From UBA10347 sp905182135 (GTDB lineage: Bacteria; Actinomycetota; Acidimicrobiia; Acidimicrobiales; UBA10347): a stretch of DNA of 64,000 nucleotides. Numbering within the stretch: the stretch's first letter is position 1; each line of letters starts with the position of its first letter. Below the pieces are notes generated by a model. The model saw only the letters and a list, made by a program, of their open reading frames with translations. It was not told the origin of the DNA and did no database searches. The stretch spans positions 105,104-169,103 of the forward strand of contig CAWUSE010000009.1 of assembly GCA_963925805.1 (NCBI GenBank), read 5' to 3'. Shown here in pieces: positions 37,201 through 46,020 of the stretch. The translations under genes were made by a program, and so were the position numbers.

Positions 37201-37226
37201 GGACGGGAACAGTGGACGGGAACAGT
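37201..37226. repeat. 13-bp perfect tandem duplication
   Basis: GGACGGGAACAGT repeats directly (37201-37213, 37214-37226), with a partial third GGAC after it, in the spacer between rlmH and the NtaA-type gene. Nothing else is seen in 37159-37431. Confidence 0.95.
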
Positions 37227-37431
37227 GGACAACGACATCACGAGCGGCTGACGTGGATGGTTCACAGGAGCCTTCAATGCTCGAAGGCAGACACTGTGCG
37301 ATTCTTGGCGAAGCGTCCGTTTCGTCGACAAGCCCGACTCTGAGTGGCGCAATCTGGTACCGCTTAGCCCTTCGTCTCGCTGCAGGTGGCGTTAGTTCTC
37401 GATCTCACAAAGACCCTAAGGTCGTGCTTCA

Positions 37432-38769
37432 ATGACAGCGACTAAGCCCGAACCAAAGAACCACATCCACCTGGCGCAGTTTCTTATTCACGGTCCGACC
37501 TATCACAGCCATGCCATGTGGCGGCACCCGTTGACCGAATGGGAGGCAGACACGTGGGCTCGGCCGGAGCTGTACCAACAGATTGCGAAGACCTGCGAGC
37601 GCGGACTCTTCGACATGGTCTTCTTCGCTGACCTGAATTACATCTCGGACACCTACACCGGCGAATTGGGTCCAGCGCTGAGATACGCCGTGCAGGCTCC
37701 CGAGCACGACCCGATTCCCCTGCTGTCATTCATGGCTGCCGTAACCGAAAAAATCGGACTCGCCGCCACCTTCAGCACAAGCCATCACCACCCGTTCTAT
37801 GTCGCTCGACTGTGGGCCACGATCGATCATCTGACCCGAGGACGGGCCGGATGGAATGTCGTCACCTCCTTGAACCACAACCAGGCGGCAAACTACGGCC
37901 AAGAACGTGAGCCGTCCGAGCGGCGTTATGAGAAGGCACACGAATTCATCGATGTCTGCAACCAACTCTGGAACAGCTGGGACGAAGATGCAGTGGTTAT
38001 GGACACCGAGGCGCCTGAGTTCGTCGATTCGACCAAGGTCCGCCGCATCGACTTTGAGGGCGAATTTTACAAATCTCGTGGCCCCTTGAACGTGACTCGA
38101 TCACCCCAGACTGGACCAGCGATCCTGCAGGCTGGCACCTCTCCACAGGGTAAGGAATTCGCTGCCAAGCATGCCGACGCCATCTTTGCGATCCAGCCGC
38201 GCGCCGTCGATGCCGCTGAGTTACACGACGACATCAAGTCGCGGGTAGCCGACGCTGGCCGCGACCCCAGTCACTGTGCAGTGTTGTTTGGGGCTCAACC
38301 CGTACTTGGTGAAACCGATGCGCACGCCCAGGAGTTGCTCGAAGAACACAATGCGCTCGTGCCACTCGAAGCAGGCTTAGCGATTCTGTCAGCGCACCTG
38401 GACTTCGACCTGGCCAAGCTCGACCCGAACGAGCCAATGGCTGACCGAAAAGAGCCCGAACTGCAACGCATGCGGACTCGTTACCTAAACCCCGACGGGT
38501 CCTCGATGACCGTTGCTGAGGTCGCCCAGAAGCACGGCCAAAGTGTTGGTATCCCTCAGTTCGCTGGAACGGTGGAGACCGTCACCGACCAGATGCTGGC
38601 CTATGTCGACGAAGCAGGCGGTGACGGTTTCATGTTGTCACCGATTCACAACCCTGGGTCGATCGAACAGTTCGTCGACCACATCGTTCCCGAACTGCAA
38701 CGCCGAGGCCGCTACCGAACCGAGTACAGCGGCACGACCCAACGCGATCATCTCCGTCAACAGGCGTAA
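37432..38769 (+). CDS. NtaA/SnaA/DszA-family flavin-dependent monooxygenase
   Basis: The 445-residue LLM-superfamily protein belongs to the NtaA/SnaA/SoxA group, judged by HLAQFLIHGPTYHSHAMWRHP near the start, the GRAGWNVVTSLNHNQAANYG segment and the QAGTSPQGKEFAAKHADAIF segment. Such enzymes use FMNH2 from a separate reductase to oxidise chelators, sulfones or amines. No flavin reductase gene is adjacent. The substrate is unknown. It is convergent with an MFS gene that starts 154 bases beyond its stop. Confidence 0.92.
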   Translation: MTATKPEPKNHIHLAQFLIHGPTYHSHAMWRHPLTEWEADTWARPELYQQIAKTCERGLFDMVFFADLNYISDTYTGELGPALRYAVQAPEHDPIPLLSFMAAVTEKIGLAATFSTSHHHPFYVARLWATIDHLTRGRAGWNVVTSLNHNQAANYGQEREPSERRYEKAHEFIDVCNQLWNSWDEDAVVMDTEAPEFVDSTKVRRIDFEGEFYKSRGPLNVTRSPQTGPAILQAGTSPQGKEFAAKHADAIFAIQPRAVDAAELHDDIKSRVADAGRDPSHCAVLFGAQPVLGETDAHAQELLEEHNALVPLEAGLAILSAHLDFDLAKLDPNEPMADRKEPELQRMRTRYLNPDGSSMTVAEVAQKHGQSVGIPQFAGTVETVTDQMLAYVDEAGGDGFMLSPIHNPGSIEQFVDHIVPELQRRGRYRTEYSGTTQRDHLRQQA

Positions 38770-38922
38770 CTCCGCAATCTCCCCTCCCGAATCTCGCTCT
38801 CCGCCTCACCCGAATCGGTGCTGACGCGCCCGACTTCTCTGAGATGCACCGCTTGATAGCGGAGCCATTCGACTGACGACGGCTATGCATGCCTGGCTAG
38901 CCGTAGCCCAGACCTGCCCCGA

Positions 38923-40194
38923 CTAACGCTGCGTCACCCGAGCTTGAGCACTTTCGGCTGGGTTGAGTGAACCGGTGACGACCTTCAGCACTGGCAAGGT
39001 GATCAGCAGCACTCCCCCGGTAATCAGGGCGCCGTATAGATTCGCCCATAGGGCACCAGATGCATCACCGATAATCCCCGTGATTGGACCACCAATGGGT
39101 GTGCTTCCAAGAAAAATCACACTGATCAAGGCAAGAATCCGGCTCCGCATCTCGGGGCTGGTTCGTTGCTGCACGATGATGTTCGACGAGTTCATGTACA
39201 ACGTCATGCCCGCACCAAGTGGGATAACCAGCATGAACGCTGCCCAGGTTGTCGTGGCAAACGAGAAGGCTGCCAACGAGGCGCCAAGCAGCGCTGCAGA
39301 GATCAGCATGAACCGCTGTGACACCACGACTAATCGGGCTACGAAGAGCGAGCCCGCAATACTGCCGACACTCATCACCGAGAGCAGATAGCCGTAATAC
39401 TCGTCGGACGCTTGCAGCCGATCAGTCACCGTCAGAGGAAATGCGACCGTGTGGTTGAACGCAAACGTCGCGATAAGAGCGAAACCACCAATCGTGATGC
39501 GCAAGACCGGATCGGCCCACATTTCTCGTAGACCATCACGAATCGGGGTTGTGGACTTTGGGCTCTTCGGCAGCAGATGGAAGCGTGATGTGTCCATGCT
39601 GTTCATGGCGAACAGAAAGAACAGATAGCTGAGGCCGTTCAAGAAAAATGCTCCGTGTGTTCCAACCGTGGTCGCCAACACCGCCCCCAGCGCTGGCCCA
39701 AACAAGCGGGATCCTGTCATGACCGACGTGCTGAGTGCCAACACGTTGGCTAGCTGTTCGGGCGGCACCATCTCGGTGACCATCGTGCGGCGAGTCGGAT
39801 TATCAAAGGCCGTCAGGAATCCTTGCGCCGTCGAAATCCCATACAACACCGGCAACGTCTCGAGGTCAAGCCAGTCGACTACGCCGAGCACCAACGCCAA
39901 GACCCCGAGCGCCGCCTGAAGCTGCATGGTTCGCCGATGCCGATCGACCCGATCGGCGACGGCTCCGGCGTACAGCCCAAGGAAGAGCAATGGCGCAAAC
40001 CTGCAAGCCGTAACGATGCCGAGTTCCAGGCCGCCACCGCCTAACCCGCGGACCAGCAATATCAGCACCGTGAGCTGGGCCCACGTACCGATATTGCTAA
40101 TCGCAATCCCGCCGAAGAAGATCCGCACATTGCGTTCTCGGAATGACCGCAACGGGTTGGCGGTGTTCTTCGCCGATTCACTCGTGGTCTTCAT
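38923..40194 (-). CDS. MFS transporter (EntS/MFS_3-like)
   Basis: The 423-residue polytopic protein has about twelve membrane segments and the MFS_3 pattern FFGGIAISNIGTWAQLTVLILLV at helix 1 and ADRVDRHRR at loop 2-3, as in EntS-like exporters. The substrate is unknown. ATG 40194 is preferred to the in-frame ATG at 40227 because it gives the usual short N-terminus, though neither has a strong ribosome site. Confidence 0.88.
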   Translation of the reverse strand: MKTTSESAKNTANPLRSFRERNVRIFFGGIAISNIGTWAQLTVLILLVRGLGGGGLELGIVTACRFAPLLFLGLYAGAVADRVDRHRRTMQLQAALGVLALVLGVVDWLDLETLPVLYGISTAQGFLTAFDNPTRRTMVTEMVPPEQLANVLALSTSVMTGSRLFGPALGAVLATTVGTHGAFFLNGLSYLFFLFAMNSMDTSRFHLLPKSPKSTTPIRDGLREMWADPVLRITIGGFALIATFAFNHTVAFPLTVTDRLQASDEYYGYLLSVMSVGSIAGSLFVARLVVVSQRFMLISAALLGASLAAFSFATTTWAAFMLVIPLGAGMTLYMNSSNIIVQQRTSPEMRSRILALISVIFLGSTPIGGPITGIIGDASGALWANLYGALITGGVLLITLPVLKVVTGSLNPAESAQARVTQR

Positions 40195-40356
40195 CGCTCG
40201 ATCGAGCCTAGAGCGCCGTGCTGCCATCGTTGATGCCGAACGCTATTGCCGTGTAGGCCGCTAGCGCTTTGCGACTCCTGTCGGTGCTGCGACAGTCCTC
40301 GGTCCTGACCCGCTACGGCTCACGAAAATTCAAACTCGTTGGCATAGGATCTGGCG

Positions 40357-41169
40357 GTGAGTGCACCGAAGACCTTCGCCGAAGTCATGCAGCTCGAATC
40401 TCATGGCCCAGATACCTGGGTGGGACTGAGCCCACTCTACGAGTGGGGACGGGTGTACGGCGGCCAGGTTGTTGCCCAGGCGCTACGGGCTGCGCTGCAT
40501 TCGGTCGACGAGGGCTTCCATCCACATTCGTTACATGCCTATTTTATCCGCAGTGGCGACACCAACGAACCAATTCGATACGAGGTCGACCGATTACGCA
40601 ACGGTCGCAGCTTCTGTACCCGAGCCGTCGTTGCTCGTCAATCTGGCGGCGCGATCTTGCATCTGTCATCGTCATTCCAGCGGTTTGAGGACGAAGCCAA
40701 CGTTCAGACCGCTCGAATGCCAATCGCTCCTGCGCCCGACGATATGCGAGGCCAGCGCGACAGCTGGCCATGGATAATGGAACGCCGATCGATGGGTACC
40801 TACCCGGGGTCGGGTAAGTCGATGGGTTGGGTCACGTTGACAGACCCACTCGACGATGATCCACGTCTTCATGTCTGTGGCCTAGCGTTCACCAGCGACA
40901 CGATCCAGTTCCCTGCTGCCCGGAGCCTGCACCCGTTGTTTACCGGTGACGAGAACAATCATGAACAGTTCATCGGGGCCAGTTTGGACCATTCCATGTG
41001 GTTTCATCGACCGTTGCGTGCCGATCAATGGCATTTGTACGAGTGGGAGTGTCGCGGTCTCACTGGAGCTCGCGGCATCACCATCGGCAACCTATTCGCT
41101 CAAGACGGGTCCCACATTGCTTCGATAGCCCAAGAACTCCTCCAGCGCGAACGCAAGCCAAAGACCTGA
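40357..41169 (+). CDS. Acyl-CoA thioesterase II (TesB-like)
   Basis: The 270-residue protein contains two hot-dog domains of the TesB type: GGQVVAQALRAA and HSLHAYFIRSGD in the first, and SLDHSMWFHRP with the catalytic aspartate region in the second. It hydrolyses acyl-CoA to acid and CoA. It starts at GTG 40357. The alkyltransferase gene follows after 12 bases, so the two are probably co-transcribed. Confidence 0.93.
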   Translation: MSAPKTFAEVMQLESHGPDTWVGLSPLYEWGRVYGGQVVAQALRAALHSVDEGFHPHSLHAYFIRSGDTNEPIRYEVDRLRNGRSFCTRAVVARQSGGAILHLSSSFQRFEDEANVQTARMPIAPAPDDMRGQRDSWPWIMERRSMGTYPGSGKSMGWVTLTDPLDDDPRLHVCGLAFTSDTIQFPAARSLHPLFTGDENNHEQFIGASLDHSMWFHRPLRADQWHLYEWECRGLTGARGITIGNLFAQDGSHIASIAQELLQRERKPKT

Positions 41170-41181
41170 CCGGGGCCGACC

Positions 41182-41715
41182 ATGGGGATGTCTTTGCGCC
41201 AAGCCGACTATCTGGTTTCGCCGCGCCGGTGCACCATCGATTCCCCCGTCGGCTCGCTGGGGCTGATCGCTGACGAGTCCGGGCTCACCCACATCCTGTT
41301 CCCCACCCACTCGTTGAGTGACCTTGGGTTGTCATCTGAGAACATCCCTGAGTCGTTCGACGACGCTGTGTTGCAGGCCACCACTGCACAACTGGGCGAA
41401 TACTTCAACGGGAGTCGAACGTCGTTTGATCTGCCGCTCCACGTTGAAGGCAACGACTTCGAGGTCGACGTCTGGTTCGCCATGCGCTCGATCCCTTATG
41501 GCCAGACGATCACTTACGGCAAACAATCAGATATTTCCGGCCATCCTGGCGCCTTCCAAGCAGTGGGTGCTGCCAACGGACGTAACCCATTACCGATCGT
41601 GCTGCCATGTCACCGCGTCATTGGCAGCGACGGATCACTCGTCGGCTTCGGAGGCGGTCTCGACACCAAGCGTTTCCTACTCGATATGGAATCTGGCGTC
41701 CAGCGCCTTTTCTAG
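41182..41715 (+). CDS. ogt: Methylated-DNA-protein-cysteine methyltransferase
   Basis: The 177-residue protein has the active-site motif PCHRV (acceptor C143) and the FGGGLDTKRFLL C-terminal segment of Ogt-type suicide enzymes, which remove alkyl groups from O6-alkylguanine. No Ada regulatory domain is present. It shares a transcript with the thioesterase, which may only reflect chance arrangement. The 252 bases after it (41716-41967) show no gene. Confidence 0.95.
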   Translation: MGMSLRQADYLVSPRRCTIDSPVGSLGLIADESGLTHILFPTHSLSDLGLSSENIPESFDDAVLQATTAQLGEYFNGSRTSFDLPLHVEGNDFEVDVWFAMRSIPYGQTITYGKQSDISGHPGAFQAVGAANGRNPLPIVLPCHRVIGSDGSLVGFGGGLDTKRFLLDMESGVQRLF

Positions 41716-41967
41716 CCGATTATTGACACCACAGAGGCAGCAAGAATTCAGTCACGGACAAGGGCAGCGGCCGGTTCCCTAACTCGGCCTTCACCACCAA
41801 TGCCTTTGCCAGAAACAGCAGCCGCCACATGGAGGCCGGCACACCATGCTCGGCTGTTGCCAGTAATGACGATGATGGGCACATTTGGACAGGCATCGGC
41901 TTCGAGTGGTCGTTCGGACGAGGCGTTCAACATCCGAGGAGTGATCGGCTTCAGTCGAGGTATGCCA

Positions 41968-43335
41968 TCAGATCGCCTTGCCAGGATTAAGCCGGCCCTC
42001 GGGGTCCAACAAGGTGCGCATACTCCGTTGCACCTTGAGCTGGATCGGGTCAAGCTCGTGCTCGATGAACTGCTTCTTCAACGTGCCGACGCCGTGCTCG
42101 CCAGCGATCGTTCCACCGAGTGAAAGAGCCAAGTGCACAATTTCAGCGAACGCAATCTTGACACGTGCAACCTCTTCTTCGTCTTGACCATCGAATACAA
42201 GTAGCGGGTGCATATTTCCATCGCCGGCGTGCCCGATAGTGGGCAGCAAGACCTGATTACGTTCGGCTATATCGGTAATTCCGGCGAGTAGCTCTGGCAA
42301 CCGGTCCCGTGGCACGGCTACGTCCTCGGGAAGTAGTGCCTTGCCGAGATGCTCGAACGCTGGCCAAACTTTGCGCCGCACTTCGATGAGCATGTCTCCT
42401 TCGTGCGGATCCTCAACGTGGTACACGAACGTGGCGCCGTGAGCGGTGCAGATCTCGCTGATCTGGGCGATGCGGACGGCCGAGTCATCACCCGACGTTT
42501 GCATCAACAACAGGCACGCTGCGTCCACATCCAGATCCATTGGGTAGACCGCCTCGACCTGCCGCAAGGACGTTTGGTCGACTATCTCCATCAGGCTCGG
42601 TTCGTGGCCTTGGCGGAAAATATCGACGATTGCGGAGCCCGCTGGCTCAAGCGCGTCGAAATACGCAACGGCTGTGGATGGCGGCGGCGGCGCTGTGACG
42701 AGCTTCAGAGTGATCTCGGTGATAATCCCGAGTACGCCCTCGGAGCCGACGAACAGTCCGGTTAGGTCAAGGCCCGTAGTCGACTTGATGGTCTTGCGGC
42801 CGGTGCGCAAGACCTCACCCGAGGCCATCACAACTTCCAGGCCCATCACATAGTCGCGGGTCACGCCGTATTTCACGCAGCACAGACCACCTGCATTGGT
42901 AGCCACGTTGCCGCCGATGCTCGACATGTCAAATGAGGCCGGGTCCGGCGGATAGAAGAGTCCGTGCTCGGCCACAGCCGCTTTGAGATCGGCGTTGATG
43001 ACACCGGGTTGCACCCGACAGTTCCGGTTCGTGGTGTCGATCTCCAGGATCTGATCCATGCGATGCAACGACAAGATCATGCAACCATCAACTGCATTGG
43101 CAGCCCCGGTCAAGCCAGTGCCAGCGCCGCGAGGAACTATGGGAACGTTGGCGGCGTTTGCGGCCTCGACCGCAGCCACGACCTCGGCCGTCGAGCCTGG
43201 CATAACCAGGATCGCCGCCGTTCCTGCTGCTTCGAACACAGCACGATCCTGGCTATAGGCGTCAATGACATCGGCATCGACCTGGATGGACTCGGGCGGA
43301 AGCCGCTTCTGCAGCTCGTCTAGCAACATGTCCAC
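41968..43335 (-). CDS. FAD-linked oxidase (GlcD/D-lactate dehydrogenase family)
   Basis: The 455-residue flavoprotein has the PCMH-type FAD domain (VPRGAGTGLTGAAN, SSIGGNVATNAGGLCCVKYG) and the C-terminal cap with GHAGDGNMHP, GEHGVGTLKK and LDPEGRLNPGK, the pattern of GlcD and D-lactate or D-2-hydroxyacid dehydrogenases. No GlcE or GlcF genes are adjacent, so it is more likely a single-subunit 2-hydroxyacid dehydrogenase. It lies 111 bases after the ICL-type lyase gene on the same strand and could belong to that unit. Confidence 0.9.
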   Translation of the reverse strand: MDMLLDELQKRLPPESIQVDADVIDAYSQDRAVFEAAGTAAILVMPGSTAEVVAAVEAANAANVPIVPRGAGTGLTGAANAVDGCMILSLHRMDQILEIDTTNRNCRVQPGVINADLKAAVAEHGLFYPPDPASFDMSSIGGNVATNAGGLCCVKYGVTRDYVMGLEVVMASGEVLRTGRKTIKSTTGLDLTGLFVGSEGVLGIITEITLKLVTAPPPPSTAVAYFDALEPAGSAIVDIFRQGHEPSLMEIVDQTSLRQVEAVYPMDLDVDAACLLLMQTSGDDSAVRIAQISEICTAHGATFVYHVEDPHEGDMLIEVRRKVWPAFEHLGKALLPEDVAVPRDRLPELLAGITDIAERNQVLLPTIGHAGDGNMHPLLVFDGQDEEEVARVKIAFAEIVHLALSLGGTIAGEHGVGTLKKQFIEHELDPIQLKVQRSMRTLLDPEGRLNPGKAI

Positions 43336-43446
43336 ATCATCGCATGCCGATCCCGTCTCACTTCAGAACCGACCACGCTGCGTCTCTCATGCCCGCACGC
43401 CCGTCTCTCCTATCCGAATTCCTCGTGCCCGACAATGCGAGACACT

Positions 43447-44346
43447 TTAGGAATTGAAGCGCTGCTCGAGGTCGTTGGTCTCGGGAAGGCCGATGAAGTC
43501 GGTGAACTCGGTAAAGCCCATAAGACTCTCGGTGGCATTCACCGGAGACCCGTCAGCTTTGATCTGCTTCACATAGTGCTGCATTGCCGCGGTAGCTGCC
43601 AACAGCATGCCGATCGGCATGATGACCATGGCAAAGCCGAGGTCGGCAATCTGGCTGTGCGTCAGTGACGGGGTCTTGCCGCCTTCGACCCAGTTGAACA
43701 GCAACGGCGTGTCGATGAATTCAGCAGCGACCTGTTCGATCTCGTCCACACCTTCGAGTGCCTCGATGAACAGCACATCGGCGCCAGCATCGCGCATCTG
43801 GCGACCTCGTTCGATTGCCTCATGCAGCCCATAGGGCGCCCTGGCATCGGTCCGAGCAATGATAAGAAATTCAGGATCTCGACGAGCTGCCACAGCTGCG
43901 CTGATCTTGGCGATCATCTCGCCTGTCGACACCACCGACTTATTTTCCATATGGCCACACTTCTTGGGCATGACCTGATCTTCGATATGGATCCCGGCAA
44001 CGCCAGCTTGCTCGAACGTCCGCACCGTATGGCCCACGTTGATCGCGTTGCCATAACCAGTATCGGCATCGGCGAGCACCGGAAGATGAGTTGCCGCCAC
44101 GATCCGACGTGCATTCTCGGCCATCTCATTCAGACCGAGAAGTCCTACATCAGGCTGAGCGAGTAGCCCAGCAGCCGTGCCGAATCCGGTCATGTACACA
44201 GCGTCGAAGCCGGCGTGCTCGATGATTCGAGCGCCAAGAGCGTCGTAACAACCCGGCAGGAGCACCGGCTCACCGCTATCTCTGGCTGCGCTCAGAAGCT
44301 TCCGAAGACTTGGCCTGCTGGTCGCGCCCGTTATGAGATCACCCAC
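43447..44346 (-). CDS. Isocitrate lyase/PEP mutase superfamily protein
   Basis: The 299-residue protein has the superfamily barrel with LLPGCYDALGARIIEHAGFDAVYMTGFG, the metal-binding ADADTGYG segment and the catalytic loop KKCGH, typical of lyases (2-methylisocitrate lyase, dimethylmalate lyase or oxaloacetate decarboxylase types) rather than PEP mutase. It starts at GTG 44346, three bases after the cupin stop. With the VOC and cupin genes it forms an operon probably devoted to an organic acid, identity unknown. Confidence 0.9.
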   Translation of the reverse strand: MGDLITGATSRPSLRKLLSAARDSGEPVLLPGCYDALGARIIEHAGFDAVYMTGFGTAAGLLAQPDVGLLGLNEMAENARRIVAATHLPVLADADTGYGNAINVGHTVRTFEQAGVAGIHIEDQVMPKKCGHMENKSVVSTGEMIAKISAAVAARRDPEFLIIARTDARAPYGLHEAIERGRQMRDAGADVLFIEALEGVDEIEQVAAEFIDTPLLFNWVEGGKTPSLTHSQIADLGFAMVIMPIGMLLAATAAMQHYVKQIKADGSPVNATESLMGFTEFTDFIGLPETNDLEQRFNS

Positions 44347-44349
44347 GCG

Positions 44350-44730
44350 TTAATTCCGCCATCGATCAAGGTCCACATGCTCTTCGAGCACAGCGAACAC
44401 CTGGAACCTGGGCCCGTCGACCTGACGGCTGATGTGACCCTGGCCTGTTTGATCGTCTGCGAGCAGCACATCGCCAGGTCCAAAAATGTGCTTCTCGCCG
44501 TTGCCGACTTCAATCTCGGTGTAACCACGCACATGCACTACGAGTTGACGGCGCGGTGCCACGTGGTAGTCCCACACCTCAGGGCCAGCTTCGGACGTGT
44601 CGCGAAAGAAAATCGATTCGATTGGGATCTTTGTCGACATCGCCCCGGCTTCTGACACCGTTAGCGCCATTTCTAGCTCTTCGAAATGGCTTTGGCCATC
44701 TTCGCCTGAATAGATACGTGTAATTCGCAC
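44350..44730 (-). CDS. Cupin-domain protein
   Basis: The 126-residue small cupin shows the two cupin motifs in weakened form: a glycine-containing segment ending VHVRGYTEIEVGNG and the later FGPGDVLLADDQTGQGH. A single-domain cupin of this size could be an enzyme or a binding protein. It lies eight bases after the VOC gene and three bases before the ICL-type gene, so all three are surely co-transcribed. Confidence 0.82.
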   Translation of the reverse strand: MRITRIYSGEDGQSHFEELEMALTVSEAGAMSTKIPIESIFFRDTSEAGPEVWDYHVAPRRQLVVHVRGYTEIEVGNGEKHIFGPGDVLLADDQTGQGHISRQVDGPRFQVFAVLEEHVDLDRWRN

Positions 44731-44738
44731 AGTCAGGC

Positions 44739-45317
44739 TCAGCCGTCAACCGGCTGCGCTCGTTCGCCATTCGCCCGAGCGGGTGGATGTAACACGTCGC
44801 CGGGGCCGAACGTCTTGGTCCATGCAGCGAATTCGAGCACGATCCCATCGGGATCCTTGAAGTACACCGACCGCACGAATACCCCAGGGTGCAGCTCAGC
44901 CGCAACGGTGGTCTCGCTGTCGTCATGATTGAGCACCATGCTGACGTCGACCCCCTTCTCCTGCAATCTGACGACATACTCGTCGAACCTGTCCGCAGGT
45001 ACGTCGAACGCCAGGTGGTTCATAGAACCGTGCGCTGACAGAAGCCGACCTCGGCCTGGCATGTCTTCGGCTGATGCGATTCCTGGCGCATGGGGAGGCG
45101 CGTCGGGAAACCAGAAGAACGCTACCGAGTCGCCATTGCCGCAATCAAAGAAAAAGTGCTGGCCGCCGCCCGGGATCTCGAGGGTCTTGATCAGGGCCAT
45201 GCCAAGCACGTTGGTATAGAAGTCGACAGTGCGCTCCATGTCTTGACACACCAGCGCAATGTGGTTGATGCCACCAAATTCGAAATCACCGGTCTGTGTC
45301 ACGGCTGTCCCTTTCAT
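44739..45317 (-). CDS. VOC-family (glyoxalase/extradiol dioxygenase-like) protein
   Basis: The protein has paired beta-alpha-beta-beta-beta modules of the vicinal oxygen chelate family. Candidate metal ligands are the histidine of GINHIALVCQD, the histidine of MNHLAFDV and the glutamate of GIVLEFAAW. Length is about 192 residues from ATG 45317; a GTG at 45335 would add six residues. It heads the VOC, cupin, ICL-type operon and is divergent from the AhpD-like gene with only about 30 bases between starts, so the two promoters must overlap. Confidence 0.9.
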   Translation of the reverse strand: MKGTAVTQTGDFEFGGINHIALVCQDMERTVDFYTNVLGMALIKTLEIPGGGQHFFFDCGNGDSVAFFWFPDAPPHAPGIASAEDMPGRGRLLSAHGSMNHLAFDVPADRFDEYVVRLQEKGVDVSMVLNHDDSETTVAAELHPGVFVRSVYFKDPDGIVLEFAAWTKTFGPGDVLHPPARANGERAQPVDG

Positions 45318-45348
45318 CGTGCCCAAAGTCTGCACCTACAGTACGCAC

Positions 45349-45987
45349 ATGACGCGCACCAAACAGATCCCGCGAAGCGAGGCAGCCGAATCGGTGTTGC
45401 CCATCTATAACCGACTCTTTGGTAGCCGGGACCCGGTGGCAGAGCCGGGCACGGCAACAGGCACCCCCGGCGACTGGTGGACTGTCTTTGCTCAAACCCC
45501 AGATCTGATGGGTCATATGGTCGCCGGTTTCGGCCTCTTCAGTAGCCCCGACCGCGAACTCGACCCCAAGCTCCGCGAGCTTGCCCTGACCCGAACCGGC
45601 TTTGTCGCAGGAAGCCAATTCGTATTCAGTCAGCATTGCAAGGCGGCTCGTCGTGTGGGCGTTTCCGACACGCAATTGGAAGCCATCCCTGCGTGGGCGA
45701 CGAGCGATGAGTTCAGCCCGGCCGAACGTGCAGTGCTTGCCTATGCCGACGAACTAGCGCTTGCCGACGGCCGGGTGCACGACGCCACCTTTGCAGCACT
45801 CAGCAAACACCTGTCAGAGGTTGAGATCATCGAGTTGACCTATGGCGTGGCCAGCTACAAGCTCCATGCCCTGATGTGTAGAGCGCTTCGCCTCGAATAC
45901 GACGACGTCGACGAACGGATTGTCGAGATCGCAGCACCCACCGGTGGCGACAACGACGTCATGGGAACAATCAGCATGCGTGACTGA
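45349..45987 (+). CDS. Carboxymuconolactone decarboxylase (AhpD-like) family protein
   Basis: The 212-residue all-helical protein has the AhpD/CMD core, with ELDPKLRELALTRTGF and SQHCKAARRVGVSD containing the single cysteine-histidine site, and a GTPGDWWTVFA segment near residue 40. It lacks the CxxC of AhpD peroxidases. A degraded paralogue lies at 17489-18106. The acyl-CoA dehydrogenase gene follows after 33 bases, suggesting a shared transcript. Start ATG 45349 is chosen for family fit; the frame is open to 45259. Confidence 0.88.
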   Translation: MTRTKQIPRSEAAESVLPIYNRLFGSRDPVAEPGTATGTPGDWWTVFAQTPDLMGHMVAGFGLFSSPDRELDPKLRELALTRTGFVAGSQFVFSQHCKAARRVGVSDTQLEAIPAWATSDEFSPAERAVLAYADELALADGRVHDATFAALSKHLSEVEIIELTYGVASYKLHALMCRALRLEYDDVDERIVEIAAPTGGDNDVMGTISMRD

Positions 45988-46020
45988 AGGCCACCGTTCT
46001 GCGCGAGTAATAATGGGCAG

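Noticed and set aside
41748..42053. Minus-strand frame after and overlapping the GlcD-type gene end
   Set aside because: No family features, and half of it overlaps the oxidase gene in another frame.
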